Shown in pieces: positions 1 to 6,687 of a stretch of DNA of 7,898 nt; position 1 is the stretch's first letter; each line of letters starts with the position of its first letter. Origin of the DNA: an uncultured Verrucomicrobiota bacterium (GTDB lineage Bacteria > Verrucomicrobiota > Kiritimatiellia > CAIVKH01). The stretch lies in NCBI GenBank assembly GCA_937894535.1, contig CALBHI010000396.1, forward strand, positions 1 to 7,898, written 5' to 3'. The position numbers and the translations under genes were made by a program. Below the pieces are notes generated by a model that was not told where the DNA came from, did no database searches, and saw only the letters and a program-made list of their open reading frames with translations.

Positions 1-253
1 TTCCAATCGATACCTCTTCCGAATTCAAGAGTCCGTCGGCATCGTTGTCATACGAAATTTCCCAAGAATCAACGGACTCCTGGTGTATGTCTTCTGCTCG
101 CCCTCCGTCAGAAAGCCCCAAGATAATAAAGGGGACATCATCGTCATCCGACTCTTGCGGCGGCAAGGTAACCGTTACCACCTCGGACAGGGCTTGACTC
201 ACCGTCAACACAAGCACAAGCGCGTTACAACACCATCTCTCCGGGCAGGTCAC
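1..253 (-). CDS. N-terminus of exported DxDxDG (TSP3-like) repeat protein coupled to the retron RT; cut by window edge
   Basis: The first 84 residues of an open frame that leaves the window at base 1. I chose the GTG at 253-251 because it overlaps the RT stop codon as GTGA and has a GGGAGG Shine-Dalgarno (266-261) seven bases upstream. The N-terminus (MTCPERWCCNALVLVLTVSQ, then ALSEVV) looks like a Sec signal peptide with cleavage near ALS-E at about residue 23. After it come a short acidic run (ESDDDD, 34-39) and, at about 62-84, the module DSWEISYDNDADGLLNSEE. This is the same W-E plus DxDxDG signature that recurs in the giant exported gene at the other end of the operon. Such loops bind calcium in thrombospondin type 3/dockerin-like proteins. 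No known retron effector family is visible in this part; the rest is outside the window, so the function is unassigned. The frame is real in my view because signal, RBS, overlap and motif agree. Confidence 0.82.
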   Translation of the reverse strand, partial: MTCPERWCCNALVLVLTVSQALSEVVTVTLPPQESDDDDVPFIILGLSDGGRAEDIHQESVDSWEISYDNDADGLLNSEEVSIG

Positions 254-1449
254 GACAACGCCTCCCGCGACAAGGACCGAGCTCTGGCGGCGATGGTTTG
301 GATCCCGGCCTCCGACTTCGGTGAAACCATTCGCAGAAACGCCATACGTCCACTCAACACATGCAAAGGTTCCGCGTCAGGGCTGTGTGTTGAGGTGATA
401 TCGAGCGCTTGCGTTCCGCCCACCGCCACCCGATGGGCCATCGCGCGCAACAACCGCCGGGACGCGCGATCAAGGTTTGGAGTCTGGTTGACCACGAGCC
501 CCGTGACTTTCTGCCGGGTTCCCTTACGCATGACCCGGACCTTGTCCTCATTTACCACAAAACCTTCACTCTTGATTACCTCCTTGATGAAAGGAATAAG
601 ATCCGGCATCCGTTCGTTGTTGGAGGAAAACACAAGGTCATCCGCATATCTGGAATATCGACACTTCCACTTCCGGCTTAAGCGGTACAGACGTTCATCC
701 AGCGTTTGACAGACGAGATTGGCCAACGCCGGACTGGTTGGAGCGCCTTGCGGGAGGACTCCGCGCAGTGTGCACAGGTTCGACATCATACTGGATACGC
801 TATAAGGATATCCTAGACGCTCAAAAGCCTTGCGCACCTGCCGATGGGTAATGGTTGGAAAGAAGTCCTTGAGATCGATCCGAACAACCACCCGCTTCCG
901 CGCATGACGGGCCGCATTGTCCACTATGGACACACCCCGCCTGAAGCCCGTGGCGCATCGATGTAGCTTGGCATCAACAAGAATCCGTCGGTGAATCCAG
1001 CCTTGCAACGTCTTTAGTTTTTCCACCGGAGCATCGATGGTACGCACGCCGCCCGACGGCTTCGGGACGGTGTATCGATGATAACCGGCCTCTTGATGCC
1101 AAGCCATCCAGACCAGTTGCCTCAATGGAATCCTCATTTTTTTTGCCATCTGGCTTGCGCTTAGGAAAACCGGAAGACGACGTCCGATCATGATACGGCT
1201 ATAGGAGGCGACAAAAGCGCGGAAGCGCGGGTCAGCGTTATCAAGGGCTGGCGATGGCGGGACATCTCGCATGGAAAACGAGGTGTCCGCAGACACATCG
1301 AGCGCGGTGAAGTCGGGGACGTTCCTCCCCGCGTCGACCACCAGCCTGGCATAAGCCACGAATAGTTCACGGACGTCGCGGTCAACACCAGCCATTTCCT
1401 GTGTGCGTGACCAGTGGCTTATTTGTTCATATTGCTTCGCTTGCTTCAT
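250..1449 (-). CDS. Retron-type reverse transcriptase
   Basis: A 399-residue RNA-directed DNA polymerase. In retrons this enzyme copies the msd part of an adjacent structured RNA into single-stranded DNA that stays joined to the RNA. Visible motifs in order: a region resembling the usual retron N-terminus at about 95-122; RT1 at 123-141 (YHRYTVPKPSGG, then RTIDAP); the retron-specific NAxxH as NAARH (178-182); motif A at 190-200 (RIDLKDFFPTI, catalytic D192); VLPQGAPTSP (231-240); the YADD box (268-271, catalytic D270/D271); and VTG at 315-317 followed by LVVN, the retron thumb hallmark. The C-terminal GRMAFLRMV resembles the end of other retron RTs. About 90 extra N-terminal residues make it longer than the common ~300-330 residue RTs; their role is unknown. 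The ATG at 1449-1447 lies eight bases after the a2 arm of the ncRNA and has no clear Shine-Dalgarno. The stop overlaps the next start by four bases (GTGA). Motif IV is LPQG, not the DGR-type motif. Confidence 0.96.
   Translation of the reverse strand: MKQAKQYEQISHWSRTQEMAGVDRDVRELFVAYARLVVDAGRNVPDFTALDVSADTSFSMRDVPPSPALDNADPRFRAFVASYSRIMIGRRLPVFLSASQMAKKMRIPLRQLVWMAWHQEAGYHRYTVPKPSGGVRTIDAPVEKLKTLQGWIHRRILVDAKLHRCATGFRRGVSIVDNAARHARKRVVVRIDLKDFFPTITHRQVRKAFERLGYPYSVSSMMSNLCTLRGVLPQGAPTSPALANLVCQTLDERLYRLSRKWKCRYSRYADDLVFSSNNERMPDLIPFIKEVIKSEGFVVNEDKVRVMRKGTRQKVTGLVVNQTPNLDRASRRLLRAMAHRVAVGGTQALDITSTHSPDAEPLHVLSGRMAFLRMVSPKSEAGIQTIAARARSLSREALS
261..266 (-). promoter_or_regulatory. Shine-Dalgarno that fixes the GTG start of the RT-coupled exported protein
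   Basis: GGGAGG on the minus strand lies inside the last codons of the RT gene, seven bases before the GTG at 253-251. It supports that unusual start and suggests translational coupling through the GTGA stop/start overlap. Confidence 0.75.
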
Positions 1450-1457
1450 AAAAGGGC

Positions 1458-1471
1458 AAGGAGGGCGGCCG
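1458..1471 (-). repeat. a2 arm of retron a1/a2 inverted repeat
   Basis: On the minus strand CGGCCGCCCTCCTT, the exact reverse complement of 1613-1626. In a retron this arm is the 3' end of the ncRNA, pairs with a1, and helps the RT begin copying near the branch G. It contains CCTCCTT, so it resembles an anti-Shine-Dalgarno. Confidence 0.88.
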
Positions 1472-1499
1472 GGTTTACCATTCTCACGGCTTGCACCGT

Positions 1500-1546
1500 A
1501 GCGCGAACGGCCTCTCAGAAAGGGTTCTGAGAGGCCGTTCTGCGCT
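1500..1546 (-). ncRNA. msd hairpin of the retron RNA
   Basis: A 16-bp perfect stem (1540-1525 with 1520-1505) around a CCCU loop is extended by AGCGC/GCGCU (1546-1542 with 1504-1500), with one bulged A at 1541. This gives 21 pairs in all. Reverse transcribed, it would give a DNA hairpin, the core of the predicted msDNA. It begins nine bases after the upstream stop codon, but no T-run follows on the minus strand, so it is not a convincing intrinsic terminator. Confidence 0.85.
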
Positions 1547-1554
1547 CTCGTGGG

Positions 1555-2001
1555 TTAACGTTGTGTGCGGCGAATCACCGCACCCTGCCTTTTCGGCAGA
1601 CCTAAGACCTTACGGCCGCCCTCCTTAAAATGTAGAATTCCTGACGGTATCAACGGTTTGCTGGAAGCCTCGACAAGGCTTGCGTTGGGGAATGGAACCC
1701 AGTCCATGTTCCTGCACGTATCTCTCGACTCGGCGAAATGATGCAAACGAACACGGCTTCCGGGCCACATTCCTGAATAGATGTTTCGCCCACAATTCGG
1801 ACACGTGGACGGATCGCGAGGACCAACCACGGCACTAGATAACTCGCCGATCAGCCGAGCACGGCAAAACGGGCATGCCGACTTCGCGAGTTGGCATAGC
1901 TCGCGGGTGGCAGCAAACAGTACGCCCCCTGCCGCGCCCACCATGAGGTGGCGCAGAAACTCCCGCCGGTGAAACAACGTCGTATGACACTCGGTCTTCA
2001 T
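1555..2001 (-). CDS. Small twin-arginine-signal protein with two CxxC zinc knuckles, function unknown
   Basis: 148 residues from the ATG at 2001-1999, which overlaps the TGA of the giant upstream gene as ATGA, a typical coupled start; a start five codons earlier is possible but less natural. HRREFLRHLMVGAAGG at 11-26, followed by a short hydrophobic stretch, fits a Tat export signal (RRxFL). After it come CPFC (43-46) and TCPNCGRN (C67, C70), two CxxC pairs 20 residues apart that should bind one zinc ion as a ribbon. The remainder is basic and lacks a motif I recognise. Tat export would suit a protein that folds around metal before export. The last ~24 codons lie over the a1 arm and msr stem-loops of the retron RNA, so the C-terminus may be shaped by the RNA rather than by protein function. 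I do not know the family. Confidence 0.75.
   Translation of the reverse strand: MKTECHTTLFHRREFLRHLMVGAAGGVLFAATRELCQLAKSACPFCRARLIGELSSAVVGPRDPSTCPNCGRNIYSGMWPGSRVRLHHFAESRDTCRNMDWVPFPNASLVEASSKPLIPSGILHFKEGGRKVLGLPKRQGAVIRRTQR
1613..1626 (-). repeat. a1 arm of retron a1/a2 inverted repeat
   Basis: On the minus strand AAGGAGGGCGGCCG, the perfect 14-nt partner of 1458-1471 across 141 nt. It forms the 5' end of the predicted ncRNA and lies inside the coding region of the zinc-knuckle protein (codons for KEGGR). The AAGGAGG looks like a Shine-Dalgarno, but no start codon follows at a useful distance. Confidence 0.88.
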
Positions 2002-5000
2002 GGCAGTACCACCCACCGTGCGGCATTGTCACCAAACAGTCGGCCAGACCCCGTATTCGCGCCGGGGCTCGACCAGCGGTTGCCGGGATCGGTTCCGATA
2101 TCTTGCTCGAAGATGTTCACAAACCCATCACCATCCGAGTCGCGCTGTCCGTCAGATACCGTTCCTCCTCCGGTATGGGAGGATCGCGGATCCAACCCGA
2201 AGACGATCTCAAACAGGTCATCCAGTCCGTCTTCGTCACTGTCTGAACGCGTGGGATTTGTGTCGATGCCGTATTCTTCAAGCAGGTTGAGTTCGTCGCT
2301 ATCGGTGTCGTCCTCCGCTTGCTTAAACAGGTTTCCGAAATAAAGCGTCTCCCACGCATCTGCGACGCCGTCACCGTCCACGTCAACAAACTCATCCATG
2401 CCAATATCCACGCGGGAAATGATGTTGGATTTCAATGGATGATCCCAGCGCTCCTCGTCCTCGTAATCACGGTATGGGAACGCAACGGTTGTTCCGGCAT
2501 CGATAGCGGGCGAGTCCTGGAGCAAGCGGGTTGTGCCAAGCTGCAAGTGCGGATCGATCGAGATCACCCCCCGGTCGGGATCTGCCCGGGAGCCGATAAT
2601 GCTGAAAACCGGCGGACGATGGAGATGCGTCATGGGCACGGAAAGGTCGGTGCCGTTGTTCCACACGATGGCGTTGATGATACGAATATCACCGGAAGCA
2701 AACACACCCGCCGGCTGATTCCACACGATGTTGCAGTTCACCAGGTCGGCGCGGCCAGGATAGGCAATCATGACGCCGCCGCCTTTCTGTTCGCTTTCGT
2801 TGTATGAAAACAGCGTATTGTACAGGTTGACGTCGGAGCCTGTGGCGTAGAGTCCTCCGCCGCCAAGATTTCGTCCGCTGGCAATGCAGCGGTTGCGTTG
2901 AATCACACTGTTTTCGATACGGAGTGAGCCTTGGCGAACATACACCCCTCCCCCCGCATTGTACTCGGCGATATTATCTTCGATCCGGCATCGACTCAGG
3001 TAGGCGGCCCCATCCTGAATACTGATGCCCCCGCCGCCAACATTGGCGCGGTTAGACACGATGATGCATTGATCGATCGACGGGCTGGCATTCGAGATCG
3101 CGATGGCCCCGCCCTCTCCATGAAGATAATTCACGTAACCGTTTTTGATGGTAACGCCCCGGAGCAAAGTCCGGTGATCCACGTTCGAACCGAATTCAAA
3201 GGCGCGCCCGGCTCCCGCACAATCAATCACACACGCAGCAGGGCCTCCGGTGGAAACGATCATTAGGTTCTTGCCCGTTAGCGTAACATCGCGATTGCCC
3301 GGGCCGGAATAGACGCCGTTGGCCAGCGTTATGATCGAATACGGAGGCGCTTGATCGACCGCCTGCTGAATGGTCTGGGTGCCTGCGGGATGCACGACGA
3401 AGCTTGACGTTGAGGCGGGGGTAACCACGACATGACGATGGTATTGGTAGTAGGCCGGAACGCCCGAATCGTCCAAGGTCCTGAGCGCATCGTACGCGTT
3501 AAGCGGATCCATGCTACGTCCGATTTCCCACCCGTCAGGAATACCATCCCGATCCGTATCTGCGCGAAGGGGGTTTGTTCCTTCGTTATACTCTGCGCGC
3601 GTGAAAAGACCGTCTTTGTCCGGATCATCCATCGAACCGAGCCCCAGCCCTGAGGCTACACGTACCTCCCAGCTATCGGGAAGATCGTCTCCATCGCGAT
3701 CAACGAACTCATCACAACCGATATCGATGCGATCCTCCGGGATTTCTCCGTCAATGTCCTTCACCCTGTTTGAACCGGCCCCCGCATTGATCGCAGGGGA
3801 ATCCGATGTAACCCTGCAGGACCCGCGAATCAACCGTGGGTTCCCCTGCATATTGCCCGGCCCCGGCAGCGCGACATCGGAAAGGCTATCTCGGCAGAAC
3901 AATGCTCCGCCCTTGCTCATCGGGACTCCGTTTGACCACAAGATCGCGTTTGCAATCTCAACCCATGATTCTTCTGCGGCCAGTCCCTCCGGTTGAAATG
4001 ACATCGTGATCCGCTCTACATGCGCGGTGCTATGCAGGGCAAAGAGGCCGTCACCTCCGCGATCGGCCGCATTGGCGGTGAAAAAGGACGACGCCAAGCC
4101 AAACATGCTTTGTTCGACAAACAAAGCGCCGCCAAGTGCCTTCGTGCCGCGTGCGCGGTTGTTGATGAATGAACACGCCTGGATGACCAACCCCGTCGAG
4201 TGGTAAACGGCAACAGCGCCACCGTTATCATAGGACTCGTTGTTGATAAATTCGATGTGCGTCAGTAATGGGCTTCCGTGACGCACAGCAAGAGACCCTC
4301 CGGATCCGAGTGCGTAATTCTCACGAATCACAAGATTGCGCAGCGTCGGCGAGGCATGTTCAACCAGTATGGCACCACCGTTATTGTCGGAGGAGCCACC
4401 CTCAAGGGTGAGCGACTCGACCACGGATGCGCGTGTTTCTCCGCTCGCAAACTCAAGAAGACGGTTGTTTGCGACCGCCTTGAGAACGACTTCACCAAAG
4501 GAATTGATACCTCGCAATGTGACTTTTTTGCCGGAAAAGTTTATCGGGCTGGCGATCCGATAGATGCCCGGCACAAGAAGCACCAACCCGCCATCGGGCG
4601 CGGCGCAGATCTCCTGTTCAATGCGTGATGCATGATTATCCAATGCTGCCCACGGGATCACACGCGTACCCGGGGGTAACGACAAGGGGTCCAGGGGGTC
4701 TGATCCGGCGAGAAACTCCTCACCATTCAATACTCCGTCCGCATCGAAGTCATCCAAGGCGCTTACATCGGCCAAAAACCGGAGGGAGTCAGAGGAAGAG
4801 TGATCGATGATCCGATACTCCCAGAAGTCAGTGAGGCCATCACCGTCATGATCGCCCATGGTCAACGGGTTGGAACGAACATCCCGAGGATCGGTGCCGT
4901 TGAGCCATTCCTCCGCATTGGAGTATCCATCACCATCCGGATCTCCACGTGATCCCATATTCTGGTTCTCCGTTCCATCATCCAGCGGATCGAGCCCGTG

Positions 5001-6581
5001 ATGGATTTCCCATTCATCGCTCATACCATCGTGATCTGAATCGGGCGGAATCGAGGGGTCGAGCGCCCGTACGGGCAGGTTCCATGAGATCCCATGATTC
5101 TTGTTAGTAACGCCTCCCGAACGATACCTGATGGTCAAATTTGTCGCGGTCGATGGGATGGCCAGATTGGTTTCAATACGTCCCGACAGCGGGTGACGGG
5201 TCATCGGTCCGGAGGTCCACACTTCCTGCCCCGGTGATGATGTGACTTCGGCAACAAACGTTTTTTGAAGATTATCGACATCTGGCATGTAAGAAAGACG
5301 GACCAACCCCCGTTGCACAGGCAACGAGGGATTCCACAACAATGACACCGCTTCCGTGAGGTTGCTTGTCGTCGGTTCGGTACCCAGCAGCCATTCGAGT
5401 TGGTTGATCATGGGCATGCCGGGTATTCCATCCCGTTCGGGATTTCCGCGGCTGTCGGCATTCAGGTTTGCCCACCAGAAGCGTTCCCAGTCGTCGGGGA
5501 GGCCGTCCTGGTCGGTGTCGGCGGGGGAGGAGATTACTTTGGTGCCGGTCATGCGGGTTGCGGCGGAGAGGGTCGTGCCGTTTTGGTCGGTGACTTCGGT
5601 GCGGTAGTAGATGGTGGCGCCGGGCGGGAATTCCCCGAGGTTCAGGTGCCACCAGTCGTTGTTGCCTTTCTGGCCGGCGCGCACCATCGGTTCATCAAAC
5701 CAGACAAAACCGTTGACGCTATACCGCGTGGTGGCGTAGCGACCGGCGCCGAGGGGCCACGACTCCACATTCAACCAGAAGTCGGTGTCGGCACGTACGG
5801 AGCCATCGGGTGGCCAGGCGGATTGGTTGCCGACCCACGCGACGGCAAGACCGCGGTTGACCGGTGCACGGTAATTGCGGCCGGCATTGTTCACCCAGGT
5901 GTTGGAACTTCGCCCATCCACGACCTTCATGAAGTACTCGATGGTCGAACCGCCAAAAAAGGTTCGCAGGTTGGCATTCCACCAGTCGTTGTTGCCGCGC
6001 TGGCCGGCACGGTTCATCGGAATGGTGTTCGCCGAGCGCCATCCGTTGGTGGAATAGGTCACCTCGACAGCAACGGCGGCGCCGAGAGGCCAGGTTTCGA
6101 GGTTCACCCAGACATCGTCAACGGGTTTGATGGTGCCATTGGTCGGCCAATGGCTGACGTTGCCGGCCCACTGAAGCGGTTTGGGTCCGGGGAAAAAGAG
6201 CTGATAATTCAGCGTGCCCCGGTTGTCCCAGGTGCGTCCGCCGACGTTGTCGTAGCCGTAGAAGAAGTATTCGATGGGGGTATCGAGTGGGAACGGCGAG
6301 GCGGGCGTAAAAGACCAGATGGAGTTGAGATCGACTTTTCCGGTCCGCGTCATCGGAAACATCCGCCACGCGCCGGATCCGATCTTGATGCCGACCTCCG
6401 CCTTCAGTCCGGTGTAGTCCTGGTTCATCAGGACGGTAAAGGTGCCGGGGTTGCGGCCATCGTGCCGGGTGTAGGATCCGTACACCCCGATCCACGTCGG
6501 AAAACCGAACACGATCCCACCCACCCCAAGACCCAGGGTGAGGGCGATCAACCAACGGACAACCTGACGCGGACGGGACAT
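1998..6581 (-). CDS. Giant exported modular protein: CBM25-like modules, DxDxDG repeats and two beta-helix domains
   Basis: 1527 residues. A basic start and hydrophobic stretch (MSRPRQVVRWLIALTLGLGV) form a signal peptide ending near 26. Three ~105-residue beta modules follow (about 27-132, 133-242, 243-348). Modules 2 and 3 share WPLGA, RAGQ-GNNDWW and an aromatic Y/EY strand; modules 1 and 2 end in W-(D/V)N-(R/N)-x-G-x-NY, as in CBM25/53-type starch-binding modules. Calcium-type DxDxDG segments come next, near 355-366, 514-525, 547-558, 577-588 and 610-622, usually followed by WE or EE. Then come a parallel beta-helix (about 640-925) and a 'choice-of-anchor Q'-like stretch (SPAINAG to DIGCDEFVD, 929-961), more DxDxDG, and a second beta-helix (about 1060-1340). 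The second anchor-Q-like stretch (SPAIDAG to DIGMDEFVD, 1358-1400) and a DxDxDG tail finish the protein. No PEP-CTERM or LPxTG tail is visible. AAGGAG (6590-6585) lies only three bases before the ATG. A cell-surface or secreted glycan-binding role is likely; enzyme activity cannot be claimed. Confidence 0.93.
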   Translation of the reverse strand: MSRPRQVVRWLIALTLGLGVGGIVFGFPTWIGVYGSYTRHDGRNPGTFTVLMNQDYTGLKAEVGIKIGSGAWRMFPMTRTGKVDLNSIWSFTPASPFPLDTPIEYFFYGYDNVGGRTWDNRGTLNYQLFFPGPKPLQWAGNVSHWPTNGTIKPVDDVWVNLETWPLGAAVAVEVTYSTNGWRSANTIPMNRAGQRGNNDWWNANLRTFFGGSTIEYFMKVVDGRSSNTWVNNAGRNYRAPVNRGLAVAWVGNQSAWPPDGSVRADTDFWLNVESWPLGAGRYATTRYSVNGFVWFDEPMVRAGQKGNNDWWHLNLGEFPPGATIYYRTEVTDQNGTTLSAATRMTGTKVISSPADTDQDGLPDDWERFWWANLNADSRGNPERDGIPGMPMINQLEWLLGTEPTTSNLTEAVSLLWNPSLPVQRGLVRLSYMPDVDNLQKTFVAEVTSSPGQEVWTSGPMTRHPLSGRIETNLAIPSTATNLTIRYRSGGVTNKNHGISWNLPVRALDPSIPPDSDHDGMSDEWEIHHGLDPLDDGTENQNMGSRGDPDGDGYSNAEEWLNGTDPRDVRSNPLTMGDHDGDGLTDFWEYRIIDHSSSDSLRFLADVSALDDFDADGVLNGEEFLAGSDPLDPLSLPPGTRVIPWAALDNHASRIEQEICAAPDGGLVLLVPGIYRIASPINFSGKKVTLRGINSFGEVVLKAVANNRLLEFASGETRASVVESLTLEGGSSDNNGGAILVEHASPTLRNLVIRENYALGSGGSLAVRHGSPLLTHIEFINNESYDNGGAVAVYHSTGLVIQACSFINNRARGTKALGGALFVEQSMFGLASSFFTANAADRGGDGLFALHSTAHVERITMSFQPEGLAAEESWVEIANAILWSNGVPMSKGGALFCRDSLSDVALPGPGNMQGNPRLIRGSCRVTSDSPAINAGAGSNRVKDIDGEIPEDRIDIGCDEFVDRDGDDLPDSWEVRVASGLGLGSMDDPDKDGLFTRAEYNEGTNPLRADTDRDGIPDGWEIGRSMDPLNAYDALRTLDDSGVPAYYQYHRHVVVTPASTSSFVVHPAGTQTIQQAVDQAPPYSIITLANGVYSGPGNRDVTLTGKNLMIVSTGGPAACVIDCAGAGRAFEFGSNVDHRTLLRGVTIKNGYVNYLHGEGGAIAISNASPSIDQCIIVSNRANVGGGGISIQDGAAYLSRCRIEDNIAEYNAGGGVYVRQGSLRIENSVIQRNRCIASGRNLGGGGLYATGSDVNLYNTLFSYNESEQKGGGVMIAYPGRADLVNCNIVWNQPAGVFASGDIRIINAIVWNNGTDLSVPMTHLHRPPVFSIIGSRADPDRGVISIDPHLQLGTTRLLQDSPAIDAGTTVAFPYRDYEDEERWDHPLKSNIISRVDIGMDEFVDVDGDGVADAWETLYFGNLFKQAEDDTDSDELNLLEEYGIDTNPTRSDSDEDGLDDLFEIVFGLDPRSSHTGGGTVSDGQRDSDGDGFVNIFEQDIGTDPGNRWSSPGANTGSGRLFGDNAARWVVLP

Positions 6582-6659
6582 ACGCTCCTTGATCCGGAAG
6601 CACCGGACGATAATCGGCGGGTGACCTCCTTGGGGCGCAACCGCGCGACACGGTCAATT

Positions 6660-6687
6660 GTTTTATCGAAGCGCTTCGATTTGGCAA
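6660..6687 (-). promoter_or_regulatory. Candidate sigma70-type promoter for the giant-protein operon
   Basis: On the minus strand TTGCCA (6687-6682) and TAAAAC (6665-6660) are 16 bases apart, matching the -35 box at 5/6 and the -10 box at 4/6. An A-rich tract just upstream (6711-6691, mostly A with a few G) could act as an UP element. Transcription would begin near 6653 and give a leader of about 70 nt before the ATG at 6581. The -10 match is modest, so this is a candidate only. Confidence 0.45.
6665..6680. promoter_or_regulatory. 16-bp perfect palindrome, LacI/GalR-type operator candidate
   Basis: ATCGAAGCGCTTCGAT is a perfect palindrome with the central CG typical of LacI-family operators. 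It fills the spacer between the candidate -35 and -10 boxes, where a bound repressor would block RNA polymerase. LacI-family proteins usually respond to sugars, which would fit a gene for a protein with starch-binding-like modules. No regulator gene is in the window. Confidence 0.5.

Larger units (their letters stand above)
1458..1626 (-). ncRNA. Retron msr-msd non-coding RNA
   Basis: Read on the minus strand, these 169 nt show every expected retron RNA element in the expected order. A 14-bp perfect inverted repeat closes it (a1 at 1626-1613, a2 at 1471-1458). After a1 comes UCUUAGG, whose G at 1602 sits in a UUAG context like the branching guanosine of Ec86. Two msr stem-loops follow: CUGCC-GAAAA-GGCAG (1599-1585) and a 7-bp stem around a GAUUC loop (1583-1565, one U-G pair). 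Then comes a long msd hairpin (1546-1500), a possible small hairpin ACGG-loop-CCGT (1499-1486), and a2, which ends eight bases before the RT start. It lies directly upstream of the RT on the same strand, as in known retrons. The first 72 nt overlap the 3' end of the upstream coding region. The fold was found by eye; exact msDNA ends and the branch site are inferred. Confidence 0.86.

Noticed and set aside
83..709. Plus-strand open frame opposite the RT and the partner gene
   Set aside because: It is an antisense shadow of two well-supported minus-strand coding regions and has no recognisable motif.
1..1449. Diversity-generating retroelement
   Set aside because: The RT has LPQG in motif IV plus the retron NAxxH and VTG signatures, and I saw no template/variable repeat pair with adenine-specific differences.
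1500..1546. Strong hairpin as a Rho-independent terminator of the zinc-knuckle gene
   Set aside because: No T-run follows it on the minus strand, and it lies in the right place inside an a1/a2-bounded retron RNA.
1627..1690. Dedicated internal promoter for the retron RNA
   Set aside because: TACATT is a fair -10 but no -35 box lies at a workable distance (TTGATA is 13 bp away), so I cannot support it.
5400..6581. Base-composition jump suggesting a recently acquired N-terminal region in the giant gene
   Set aside because: Spot counts of 60-base blocks ranged from about 57% to 68% GC here, overlapping values elsewhere (52-57%); too weak without a full computation.
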